This document shows, one piece after another, positions 17,483 to 28,004 of a DNA stretch of 64,000 nt. The notes below the pieces were generated by a model. The model was not told the DNA's origin, made no database searches, and was given only the letters and a program-made list of their open reading frames with translations. The number at the start of each line of letters is the position of its first letter. The first letter of the stretch is position 1. This stretch comes from Verrucomicrobiia bacterium (lineage in GTDB: Bacteria > Verrucomicrobiota > Verrucomicrobiia > Palsa-1439), in contig JAJVHY010000020.1 in assembly GCA_022072455.1 (NCBI GenBank), forward strand, positions 62,001-126,000. The letters run 5' to 3'. The translations under genes were made by a program, and so were the position numbers.

Positions 17483-19777
17483 TTAGAGGATCGAGTTGGC
17501 AGCGTTGATGATGTCGTTGACGCTCGGGAGGAACGCGGCTTCGAGGATGTGGCTCTGCGGCGCGATGCCGTTCTTCGCTCCGACCCGCTTGACCGGCGCG
17601 TCGAGGTAATCGAACGCTTCGTCTTGAATCGTGCTCGCAATCTCGGCGGTATAACTGCCGATATGAATCGTGTGGCTCGCGACGACGCAACGCCCGGTCT
17701 TTTGTACCGACCGGAGAACTGTCTCCATGTCGAGCGGCACCAGACTGCGCAAGTCGATGACTTCTGCCGAAACGCCCTTGTCGGCTTTCAGTTTGTCCGC
17801 GGCCTTGATGCAATCATGCACTGCCGGCCCCCACGCGACAAACGTGATGTCGCTGCCTTCGCGCACGACATTCGCCACGCCAATCGGCACGAGGTAATCG
17901 CCTTCCGGTACCGGACCTTTGTTGCCGTAGAGCCCTTGCGACTCGACGAACATGATCGGGTTGTTGTCGCGAATCGCCGACTTGAGCAAGCCCTTCGCGT
18001 CCGCCGGTGTAGACGGCACGATAACGTACAGCCCGGGAATGTGGCAGAACATCGACTCCAACATCTGCGAATGTTGGCCACCATAACCTTTGCCGGCACC
18101 TGCCGACACCCGATACACCGCCGGCACCTCCGTCTGCGCGCCGCTCATATAATGCCACTTCGCGGCTTGGTTGCTGATCTGATCGGATGACATCAACGCG
18201 AAGTCGAAGTACATCAATTCGATCACCGGCCGCAGCCCAATCATCGCCAAACCAATCGCCGTGCCGCAAATGCAGGCTTCGCTGATCGGCGTGTTAAACA
18301 CCCGGTCGCGCCCGAACGCTTCGAGCAAACCCTTCGTGACCTTGAACGCACCGCCGTAATCCGCCACGTCTTCGCCATAGAAGATGACGCGTTTGTCGCG
18401 CATCATCTCTTCGACGAACGCTTCCTTTAGCGCGTCTTTGTACGACAGCTCGCCATTGACGCGCTTGATCTCCGGCAACGCCGCGTGCGTCGTCACCTTG
18501 CTGTACTCGGCCGGCACGACTTCGCACTTAGTGTCGGTGTACATGTATTTGAGAACATCGGTGGCCGGCGGATCAGCCGCTTCGCTCGCCCGCTTGGCCG
18601 CGCGACCGTTCCGATCCCGGCACCGCTTCTCCAAGGCGGCCAGTCCATCTTTATCGAGCACTTTGGCGGCAAGAATCTGCGCCTTCAAATTCTCAATCGG
18701 ATCAACCGCTTTCCAGGACGCCTCTTCTTCCTTCGTCCGGTATTCCATCCGCGGATCGCTCAGCGAGTGCCCAAAATACCGGTAACAATCCACATCGAGA
18801 AAGACCGGCCCCTGACCTTTTTTGCACAGCTCAATGGCGCGGCGCATCGCTTCGCGCGTGGCAAGCGCATCCATGCCGTTGACGACTTCGGCGTGCATGT
18901 TGCCGTCGGAGAAACCGGCAGCGCGCCGCGCGACGCGTTCGATGCCGGTCACTTCGTCGTCGGTCCGATGGGTCATGCCGTAGTGGTTGTTGATGACCAC
19001 GAAGATCAGCGGTAGCCCGTGTTTCCGCTCGGCATAGTGATTCGTGAACTGCTGCTGGCTCGCCCAGTTCATCGCTTCCATCGCGACGCCGTTGTTGAAC
19101 GCGCCGTCGCCGGCAAAACACGCCACGACCGCGTCTTTGCGCAAATACCGGAGTCCCATCGCTGCACCGGTCGCGATCGGTGTGCCACCGCCGACGATAG
19201 CGTTCGCGCCGAGGTGTCCGACCGTGAAGTCGGCAATATGCATCGAACCGCCCCGGCCTTTGCAGTAGCCGTCGTCCTTGCCGAACAACTCGCCGATAGT
19301 CTTGTAGAGATGTTCTTCGAGCGCGTCTTCGATGAGGTCTTCACGCTGGCTCGATTTGCTCCACGGGACGCGCGCTTTGAGTTGCTCAACACTCATGGCA
19401 CGAATCGCGACCGTGCCTTTCGCGAGTGATTCACCATGGCCGCGGTGCGTCGAAGTGATCTTGTCGTCGAGTGTCAACTGGCAGCAGGCGCCGGCAGCGC
19501 AGCCTTCCTGCCCAATCGAGACGTGCGTTGGCCCGCGGTAGTTATACCCCGGCAACGGCTCGTACGCGCCCGACCGGAGCTTCACGATCATTTCCTCAAA
19601 CTCACGAATGACAAGCATGTCTTCGAGGAGATTGACGGCCTCCAGTTTCGTGATGGTCTTGGCGGCAAGTTCCTTCTTCAGGTTGCCCTTGTACTGGAAC
19701 GCCGGGATCTTGCCGCAATCAATCACAAACGGCTCAAACTGCGGTCGCATATCGGAGAGGTGTGCTGTTTTTGCCAT
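17483..19777 (-). CDS. 2-oxoacid (pyruvate-type) dehydrogenase E1, fused alpha and beta subunits
   Basis: 764 aa. The N-terminal ~400 residues are an E1-alpha unit: 'GRGGSMHIAD', and the thiamine-diphosphate motif starting GDGAFNNG and ending in INNHYG. The C-terminal ~330 residues are an E1-beta unit: 'VIFYGEDVADYGG', 'NTPISEACICGTAIGLA', 'GYGGQHSQ'. In many bacteria these are two proteins. It decarboxylates a 2-oxoacid and loads the acyl group onto E2. ATG 19777 has AGGAAG upstream. E2 and E3 follow directly, so the full complex is in one operon below the DeoR-type regulator. Confidence 0.92.
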   Translation of the reverse strand: MAKTAHLSDMRPQFEPFVIDCGKIPAFQYKGNLKKELAAKTITKLEAVNLLEDMLVIREFEEMIVKLRSGAYEPLPGYNYRGPTHVSIGQEGCAAGACCQLTLDDKITSTHRGHGESLAKGTVAIRAMSVEQLKARVPWSKSSQREDLIEDALEEHLYKTIGELFGKDDGYCKGRGGSMHIADFTVGHLGANAIVGGGTPIATGAAMGLRYLRKDAVVACFAGDGAFNNGVAMEAMNWASQQQFTNHYAERKHGLPLIFVVINNHYGMTHRTDDEVTGIERVARRAAGFSDGNMHAEVVNGMDALATREAMRRAIELCKKGQGPVFLDVDCYRYFGHSLSDPRMEYRTKEEEASWKAVDPIENLKAQILAAKVLDKDGLAALEKRCRDRNGRAAKRASEAADPPATDVLKYMYTDTKCEVVPAEYSKVTTHAALPEIKRVNGELSYKDALKEAFVEEMMRDKRVIFYGEDVADYGGAFKVTKGLLEAFGRDRVFNTPISEACICGTAIGLAMIGLRPVIELMYFDFALMSSDQISNQAAKWHYMSGAQTEVPAVYRVSAGAGKGYGGQHSQMLESMFCHIPGLYVIVPSTPADAKGLLKSAIRDNNPIMFVESQGLYGNKGPVPEGDYLVPIGVANVVREGSDITFVAWGPAVHDCIKAADKLKADKGVSAEVIDLRSLVPLDMETVLRSVQKTGRCVVASHTIHIGSYTAEIASTIQDEAFDYLDAPVKRVGAKNGIAPQSHILEAAFLPSVNDIINAANSIL

Positions 19778-19787
19778 AATTTCTTCC

Positions 19788-19847
19788 TGTAGCCGCACCC
19801 TTCATGGGTGCGCGTAGTGTGTTCGCAGGCTAAAGCCTGCAGCTACA
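19788..19847. repeat. 60-bp cruciform palindrome between the deoR-type gene and E1
   Basis: The outer arms TGTAGC (19788-19793) and GCTACA (19842-19847) enclose two hairpins: CGCACCC/GGGTGCG (19794-19812) and GCAGGCT/AGCCTGC (19825-19840). It sits immediately before the E1 Shine-Dalgarno, in the only spacer between the regulator and the dehydrogenase genes. It could trim or attenuate the transcript. It looks like a REP-type repeat. Confidence 0.7.
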
Positions 19848-19849
19848 CT

Positions 19850-20623
19850 TCATGCTTTGATGACTTTGATACCTTTCTTCGTGAGTTCCTTCGCAAATTT
19901 CTGATCAATGCCGGCATCGGTGATGACCGCATGCAAATTCTCCAGCGTGCCAGCGCGCGCGAACGACACCTTGCCGGCCTTGCTGCTGTCAGCCAGCAGG
20001 ATGACTTCCCGGCTGCGCGCCATCACCAACTCTTTCGTGAACGCCTCGCTCGGTTCGGTCGTCGTCAGTCCTTCGCTCAACGCAAATCCAATCGTCCCCA
20101 TGAACGCTTTGTCGAGATGCAATCCTTCGAGCACATGCCGGCTCAACGGCCCGACCACCGTCTGACTCAACCGGCGCAACTCGCCGCCAATCAGGATCAA
20201 GCGCGGCCCGCGGCCAGAAAGTTCAATGGCAGCCCGCAAGGAATTCGTCACCACGGTCAGATTCGTCCGCTCCCGCAGCAACCGCGCCAACTCCAACACC
20301 GTGCTCCCGCCATCCAAGTAAATCGTCTCATCCGAACCAATCAACGCCAACGCCGCCTGCGCAATCCGGTGCTTCTCCTTCGCTGCAATGGACGTCTTGC
20401 TATCAAACAACGGTTCATCCAACCGGCTCTCCACACTCACCGCCCCGCCATGAACCCGCCGAATCGCGCCCGACTTTTCCAATTCATCCAAATCGCGCCT
20501 GACCGTGGCCGGCGACACATTCAACTGCCGGCACAGTTGTTCGACACGGATCACGCCCGTCTGCCGAATCAATTCGCGCAGATTATCCAGCCGCTGGGGC
20601 GCAAGTTCCTTGGGAGCTACCAT
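19850..20623 (-). CDS. DeoR-family transcriptional regulator
   Basis: 257 aa. The N-terminal winged helix-turn-helix 'VEQLCRQLNVSPATVRRDLDELEKSG' carries the DeoR signature. It is followed by 'IRRVHGGA' and a C-terminal sugar-phosphate sensor domain of the NagB/RpiA-like fold (YLDGGSTVLELAR, IGGELRR, GTIGF). Such regulators are usually repressors released by a phosphorylated sugar. It is divergent from the FdhF-type gene and is followed, 72 bases on, by E1, so either could be its target. An inverted repeat and a promoter-like pair lie just upstream. Confidence 0.92.
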   Translation of the reverse strand: MVAPKELAPQRLDNLRELIRQTGVIRVEQLCRQLNVSPATVRRDLDELEKSGAIRRVHGGAVSVESRLDEPLFDSKTSIAAKEKHRIAQAALALIGSDETIYLDGGSTVLELARLLRERTNLTVVTNSLRAAIELSGRGPRLILIGGELRRLSQTVVGPLSRHVLEGLHLDKAFMGTIGFALSEGLTTTEPSEAFTKELVMARSREVILLADSSKAGKVSFARAGTLENLHAVITDAGIDQKFAKELTKKGIKVIKA

Positions 20624-20738
20624 GATTGATTGTGATTGTTTATAGTCTTTTATGATTCAATGCAATCATTTTCTTTCAGACCCATTCCTTGCAACATTTT
20701 GACCAGTCTGCCAATAATGCCGGCCAGCGCAGGATCTC
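20624..20738. promoter_or_regulatory. Divergent intergenic region with probable operator and deoR promoter
   Basis: An A+T-rich island in high-G+C DNA. It has a perfect 6+6 inverted repeat, ATGATT-N6-AATCAT (20652-20669). On the plus strand three GATTG repeats begin at 20624, 20628 and 20634. On the minus strand TTGCAT (20665-20660) and TATAAA (20644-20639) are spaced 15 bp and could be a deoR promoter overlapping the repeat, which would fit autoregulation. I see no clear promoter for the plus-strand gene. Confidence 0.5.
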
Positions 20739-22940
20739 GTGGCCCAACACATTCCATCACGGTCCCCGTCTGAATGGATTCCATTTGGCGTGGGACTGAC
20801 CAAACCCAAACACTTTCGCGACATGCTGAAAGTGACGTGGCGCAACCGGGACAATCTCGGTTACGCTTGGAAAGTCCTCTCCCAGGGCGTCTGCGACGGT
20901 TGCGCGCTCGGCGTGGCCGGCTTTCACGATTGGACCATCGAAAGCACCCACCTCTGCCTGACCCGCTTGAATCTCCTCCGCCTCAACACCATGCCGGCAC
21001 TCGACCCAGCCGTGTTGGCGGACGTAGAACAACTCCGGTCGCTCGACAACGAACAACTCCGCGAACTCGGTCGTCTCCCCTACCCCATGCTCCGGTCGCG
21101 GGGCGATGCCGGCTTTCACTGCATCACGTGGGCAGAAGCATACCGGCGGATTGCGGCGCGGTGCGGCGACCCGAGACGAATGGCTTTTTTCCTGACCTCG
21201 CGCGGCATCACCAACGAGGTCTATTACGTCGCCCAAAAAGTCGCCCGCTTCCTCGGCACCAACAATATTGATAACGCCGCCCGCATCTGTCATTCGCCTT
21301 CGACCGCCGCGATGAAGCACACTCTCGGCGTCGCCGCCACGACGTGCAGTTACCGGGACTGGTACGGCACCGACCTACTGATCTTCTTCGGCGCAAACCC
21401 GGCCAACGACCAGCCGGTCACCATGAAGTACATCCACGAGGCCAAACTCCTCGGCACCAAGGTCGTCATGGTCAACCCCTACCGCGAACCCGGCATGGAA
21501 CGCTACTGGGTGCCGTCCACCCCGCGCAGCGCGGTCTTCGGCACCGACGTGATGGACTACTGGTATCCGGTTGCCCACGGCGGCGACATCGCATTCCTCT
21601 GCGGCGTCATCAAGACGCTCATCGAAAAGAACTGGCACGACCAGGAATTCGTCGCCCAACACACCGTCGGCTTTCTTGAGCTCAAAGCCGCCCTCGAATC
21701 GCTCCCCTACGAAGTCCTCGAATCCCAATCCGGCCTCACTCGCGCCAGCATGGAAGAATTCGCCGCGTTGATTCGCGATGCCCGCACCGCCGTGCTCGTC
21801 TGGAGCATGGGCATCACGCAACACTCGTTCGGTGGCGACAACGTCCAGATGATCCTCAACCTTGGTCTGCTCAAGGGATTCGTCGGTCGCGACAAATGTG
21901 GCCTGATGCCCATTCGCGGCCACAGCGGCGTCCAAGGCGGCGCAGAAATGGGCGCTTACGCCACCGCGTTCCCCGGCGGCAAACCCATCAACGCCGGCAA
22001 TGCCAAAGCGCTTGCTGCGCATTACGACTTCCCAGTACCCGACTGGATTGGCCTCAGCGCCCCGGAACAAATCGAAGCCGCCGCTCGCGGCGAACTCGAT
22101 CTCCTCTACTGCGTCGGCGGCAACTTTCTCCGCACCTTGCCGGAGCCGCAATACGTCGCCGCCGCGCTCGCCAACGTGCCGGTGCGCGTCCACCAAGACA
22201 TCATCGTCACCGACCAGATGCTCATCGAACCCAAGGAAGACGTGATTCTCTTGCCGGCGAAAACCCGGTACGAACAGGACGACGGCGGCACCGAGACCAC
22301 CACCGAACGCCGCATCATTTTCGGCCCCGAACTCCCCCGGCAAGTCGGCGAAGCGAAAGCCGAATGGAAAATCTTCCTCGAACTCGCCGCCGCCGTCCGC
22401 CCCGGCAACCTCGGCTGCGCCACCGGCCAAGCGGTTCGCGACGAAATCGCCAAAGTCGTCCCGTTCTATGACGGCATCCAGAATCTCCGGAAACTCGGCG
22501 ACGCGATTCAATACGGCGGCCCCCATTTGTGCGCCAACGCTCAATTTGCCACCGCCGACGGCAAGGCGCATTTTCGCACCGTCCCATTACCGAAGCGGCG
22601 GCGCGAGCACGGCACCTTCCACGTCAGCACGCGGCGTGGCCGGCAATTCAACACCTTGATCTACGCCGAAGTTGACCCGCTGACCGGCGCCGGCCGCGAA
22701 GCCGTCCTGATGAACCCCGATGACGCCGCCGAATTGCATCTCGAAAACGGTGACCGGGTGGCGCTCGTCAATGACATTGGCCGGTTCGATGGAAACATTT
22801 TTCTCGCCCCCATCGCCGCCGGTAACCTGCAAATCCACTGGCCGGAAGGCAACGTCCTCATCCGCCGCGGAGTCGCCGACCCGGCTGGCGGCGTGCCGGA
22901 TTACAACGCCGTCGTCCGCGTCGAAAAACTCGCCACATGA
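20739..22940 (+). CDS. FdhF/YdeP-family molybdopterin oxidoreductase (formate dehydrogenase alpha-like)
   Basis: 733 aa. The start is GTG 20739 with AGGA four bases upstream. The N-terminus has C52-x2-C55 and C73 but no cysteine at the third position expected of a full 4Fe-4S site. 'NNIDNAARICHSPST' places C184-H185 where formate dehydrogenases have the Mo-ligating Cys/Sec and the adjacent His. 'GHSGVQGGAEMG' and a C-terminal molybdopterin-binding domain (ending GVPDYNAVVRV) complete the family. The next gene, fdhD, overlaps it by 4 nt and makes the sulfido ligand formate dehydrogenases need. Substrate is probably formate, but YdeP-type proteins are poorly characterised. No electron-transfer subunit is adjacent. 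Confidence 0.85.
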   Translation: MAQHIPSRSPSEWIPFGVGLTKPKHFRDMLKVTWRNRDNLGYAWKVLSQGVCDGCALGVAGFHDWTIESTHLCLTRLNLLRLNTMPALDPAVLADVEQLRSLDNEQLRELGRLPYPMLRSRGDAGFHCITWAEAYRRIAARCGDPRRMAFFLTSRGITNEVYYVAQKVARFLGTNNIDNAARICHSPSTAAMKHTLGVAATTCSYRDWYGTDLLIFFGANPANDQPVTMKYIHEAKLLGTKVVMVNPYREPGMERYWVPSTPRSAVFGTDVMDYWYPVAHGGDIAFLCGVIKTLIEKNWHDQEFVAQHTVGFLELKAALESLPYEVLESQSGLTRASMEEFAALIRDARTAVLVWSMGITQHSFGGDNVQMILNLGLLKGFVGRDKCGLMPIRGHSGVQGGAEMGAYATAFPGGKPINAGNAKALAAHYDFPVPDWIGLSAPEQIEAAARGELDLLYCVGGNFLRTLPEPQYVAAALANVPVRVHQDIIVTDQMLIEPKEDVILLPAKTRYEQDDGGTETTTERRIIFGPELPRQVGEAKAEWKIFLELAAAVRPGNLGCATGQAVRDEIAKVVPFYDGIQNLRKLGDAIQYGGPHLCANAQFATADGKAHFRTVPLPKRRREHGTFHVSTRRGRQFNTLIYAEVDPLTGAGREAVLMNPDDAAELHLENGDRVALVNDIGRFDGNIFLAPIAAGNLQIHWPEGNVLIRRGVADPAGGVPDYNAVVRVEKLAT

Positions 22941-23681
22941 AACGCCCGACCACCCGCGTCACGATTCACGATAGCGCGCGCGGGCGGCGCACCGATACCG
23001 TTGCCGTCGAGGAGCCGCTGGAAATCCGAGTGGCCGGCCACAGCATCGCGGTGACCATGCGCACACCGGGCGAAGATTTCGAGTTGGCCGCCGGCTTCCT
23101 GTTCAGCGAAGGCGGCGTCCGCAACCGGGCGGACATTGTTGGCATCAGCTACTGCGCCCGACCGCAAAACTACAACATCGTCAACGTCGCGCTCGGCACG
23201 CCATTCGATCGAGCCCGATTCAGCCGGCACGTCTATACAACGTCGAGTTGCGGTATTTGTGGGAAAGCTTCGCTGGACCTTGTTCGGACTGCGGCACCGG
23301 GGCGAGTTTCGGCATTTCGCCCCACCGCGAAAGTTCTGCTGGCGCTACCGGACAAACTCGCCCAGCCGGCATTCAGCAAAACCGGCGGCTTGCACGCCGC
23401 CACGCTGTTCGACGCCGCCGGCAATCTGCTGCTGGCCCGCGAAGACGTTGGCCGGCACAACGCGCTGGATAAACTCATCGGCGCGCTCCTGCTGGCCGAC
23501 AAGCTGCCGGCCAGTGAGACAGTTCTTCTGCTCAGTGGCCGCGCCAGTTTTGAGTTGGTGCAGAAGGCCGTCATGGCCGGCATTCCCGCCGTGGCTGCGA
23601 TCGGCGCGCCGTCGAGCTTGGCCATTGATCTGGCGAAAGAGTTCGGCGTGAATCTCGTCGGTTTTCTGCGCGCCGACCGGT

Positions 23682-23698
<17 letters not shown>
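22937..23698 (+). CDS. fdhD: Sulfurtransferase FdhD for formate dehydrogenase
   Basis: 253 aa. The core motif [12 protein letters not shown] carries C105 and C108, matching the CxxC loop that transfers sulfur from IscS to the bis-MGD cofactor. '[10 protein letters not shown]' and '[15 protein letters not shown]' are also family hallmarks. ATGA overlap (22937-22940) with the molybdoenzyme gene shows the two are co-translated. Its 3' end overlaps the convergent clpB 3' end by 17 bp. Confidence 0.95.
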
Positions 23699-26219
<2,521 letters not shown>

Positions 26220-26237
26220 AAACCTCCATCTGCTTTA

Positions 26238-26283
26238 GCACCCCCGGTGCCGACCCGTAAAACGGGCGAAATCTGAAGGGGTG
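26238..26283. repeat. Hairpin cluster in the clpB leader
   Basis: GCACC/GGTGC (26238-26250) and CCCGT/ACGGG (26254-26266) form small stems, and outer arms CACCCC (26239-26244) and GGGGTG (26278-26283) could pair instead. In the clpB mRNA it lies 19-64 nt before the start codon. It could be a leader structure or a weak member of the palindrome family. Confidence 0.35.
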
Positions 26284-26315
26284 AGACAGGGTGGCGGAGC
26301 CGAAACTGTGTCAAG

Positions 26316-27350
26316 TCAAGCCGAGTGCGACAAGCGGGCACGGAGTGTGGCGAGTTCTTCTTCAATGTGCCGGAGTTTTTCCGGCAGACGTTGGGTGGCG
26401 GCGTTGATTTTTTTGAAGTCTTTGTGCGGGACTGCCGGTGAACCGAGCATCAGCGAGCCGGGCGGTACATCCTTTGTGACACCGGCTTGGGCCATGATGA
26501 TGGATTTGTCGCCGATGGTCAGATGTCCGGCAATGCCGACTTGGCCGGCAATGGTGACGTAGTTGCCGACGATGGTGCTGCCGGCCATGCCGACGAGGCC
26601 GCAGACGATGCAGTGTTCGCCAATGACGCAGTTGTGGCCAATCTGGACGAGGTTGTCTATCTTCGTCCCCTTCCCAATCCGCGTGGTGCCGAAACGCGCG
26701 CGGTCAATCGTGGTGTTGGCGCCGATTTCGACGTTGGCGCCGATGGCCACGTTGCCAAGTTGGGGAATTTTTTGGTGGGCGCCGTTTTTAAGTTCGTACC
26801 CGAAGCCGTCGGCCCCCAACACGACGCCGGTATGGAGAATCACCCGGTCACCGACAACCGTGTGTTCCCGGAGTGTGACACGGGGATAAAAATGACAGTT
26901 GGCGCCAACCGTCGAGCCATGCCCAATGTAACTGCCGGCACCGATCAGGGTATTGTCACCGATGACGACCCCGGCTTCGATGATGACATGGGGTTGGATC
27001 GACACGGCTTGGCCGAGTGTGGCGGTGGAGTGAATGACTGCCGTGGGATGAATGCCCGATTCATGACGGATAGGCGGTGGGGAAATTTTTTGGACGAGCG
27101 CGGCAAAAGCCGACATGGGCTCCCCCACCAGAACCCGCGTGGCCGGCAAGTCAGCATCCATTGCCGGCGGCAAGAGGATGACAGAAGCGCGAGTCGTCTT
27201 GAGCGCAGCGGCGTATTTGGGATGCGCGACGAAGGTCACATCGCCTGGCTGGGCTTCTTTGATGCCCGCCACACCCGTGACAATGATGTCCGGGTTGCCG
27301 GCGAGAGTGCCGCCGGTCAGGCTCGCGATATCGCGGGCGGTAAGCTGCAC
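26316..27350 (-). CDS. lpxD: UDP-3-O-acylglucosamine N-acyltransferase
   Basis: 344 aa. The N-terminal uridine-binding domain ('VTGVAGIKEAQPGDVTFV') is followed by a left-handed beta helix of hexapeptide repeats (~100-290) with the catalytic-region motif 'IGHNCVIGEHC', and a C-terminal helix. It adds the second acyl chain in lipid A synthesis. The start is GTG 27350, two bases after the skp stop, with AAGAAG upstream. The skp-lpxD pairing downstream of bamA is the order seen in many Gram-negative genomes. Confidence 0.95.
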   Translation of the reverse strand: MQLTARDIASLTGGTLAGNPDIIVTGVAGIKEAQPGDVTFVAHPKYAAALKTTRASVILLPPAMDADLPATRVLVGEPMSAFAALVQKISPPPIRHESGIHPTAVIHSTATLGQAVSIQPHVIIEAGVVIGDNTLIGAGSYIGHGSTVGANCHFYPRVTLREHTVVGDRVILHTGVVLGADGFGYELKNGAHQKIPQLGNVAIGANVEIGANTTIDRARFGTTRIGKGTKIDNLVQIGHNCVIGEHCIVCGLVGMAGSTIVGNYVTIAGQVGIAGHLTIGDKSIIMAQAGVTKDVPPGSLMLGSPAVPHKDFKKINAATQRLPEKLRHIEEELATLRARLSHSA

Positions 27351-27352
27351 GC

Positions 27353-27961
27353 TTACTTCTTGTCAACAGCCGGCTTCGCTGCGTCAACCGGCTTGTTTTT
27401 ATTGAGGATTTTCAGGATGTCCTCGGTGATGTCGAGGGCTTCCTGCGAAAAGATGATCGCGGGTTCGCCGTTGGCGGTGTTGCCGGATTTGTCGAAGACA
27501 AGGCTGTAGCCGGCATCGCGGGATTCTTTTTGGATGATGTCGCGGACTTCTTTGAGGATGCCCTGCCGCATGCGCTGGGTCTGTTGGTCGAGCATCTGGC
27601 GATGGGTGGTGCGAAATTCCTCGATGTCGCGCTGGCCTTTTTGGGTTTCGGCGAGTTTGTCGTTGACGGCTTTTTTCTTTTGTTCGCGAACTTCGGCGGT
27701 GTATTCGGGTTTGTCCTGGTCTTCGCGGAGTTTGTTGAGTTCGTCAACGAGCTTGCGGTAGTTGGCCATCAGGGCTTCGTGGTCTTTGTTGTATTGCTCG
27801 GCGGTGTCCTTGAGTTTGGCGGAGGCAATCGGGGTTTTGTAGTACTCGTTGAAGACCCGGTTCAGGTCTATGGTTACGATGCGCATTCCGCCCACTTGGG
27901 CCAGCGCGGTCGTGCCGGTCAGCAGGGCCAAGCCGAGGGTCAATCTCAAGATTTTAGTCAT
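27353..27961 (-). CDS. skp: Periplasmic chaperone Skp/OmpH family
   Basis: 202 aa from ATG 27961 (AGGAAA upstream). Signal peptide MTKILRLTLGLALLTGTTALA, then 'IVTIDLNRVFNEYYKT', a long charged coiled coil (~45-135) and a conserved end 'YSLVFDKSG'. Skp trimers hold unfolded outer-membrane proteins on the way to BamA, whose gene is 43 bp upstream. Confidence 0.92.
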   Translation of the reverse strand: MTKILRLTLGLALLTGTTALAQVGGMRIVTIDLNRVFNEYYKTPIASAKLKDTAEQYNKDHEALMANYRKLVDELNKLREDQDKPEYTAEVREQKKKAVNDKLAETQKGQRDIEEFRTTHRQMLDQQTQRMRQGILKEVRDIIQKESRDAGYSLVFDKSGNTANGEPAIIFSQEALDITEDILKILNKNKPVDAAKPAVDKK

Positions 27962-28004
27962 AGCGTTTCCTTTTTCGTTAACTGTTAAAGCCGGTGGCAC
28001 TATA

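Noticed and set aside
17475-17813. N-terminal extension of E2
   Set aside because: Arg/His-rich and inside the E1 gene; ATG 17474 begins the lipoyl domain and is eight bases after the E1 stop.
21375-22571. A 398-codon minus-strand frame opposite the molybdoenzyme
   Set aside because: The plus-strand frame carries the Mo-site and family motifs; the opposite frame carries none.
20739-22940. Selenocysteine at the formate-dehydrogenase active site
   Set aside because: The position is an ordinary cysteine codon (C184), and the frame has no internal TGA.
26220-26315. CIRCE (HrcA) operator or sigma-32 promoter for clpB
   Set aside because: No TTAGCACTC-N9-GAGTGCTAA. A TTGACA-like box exists on the minus strand (26314-26309) but no credible -10 follows.
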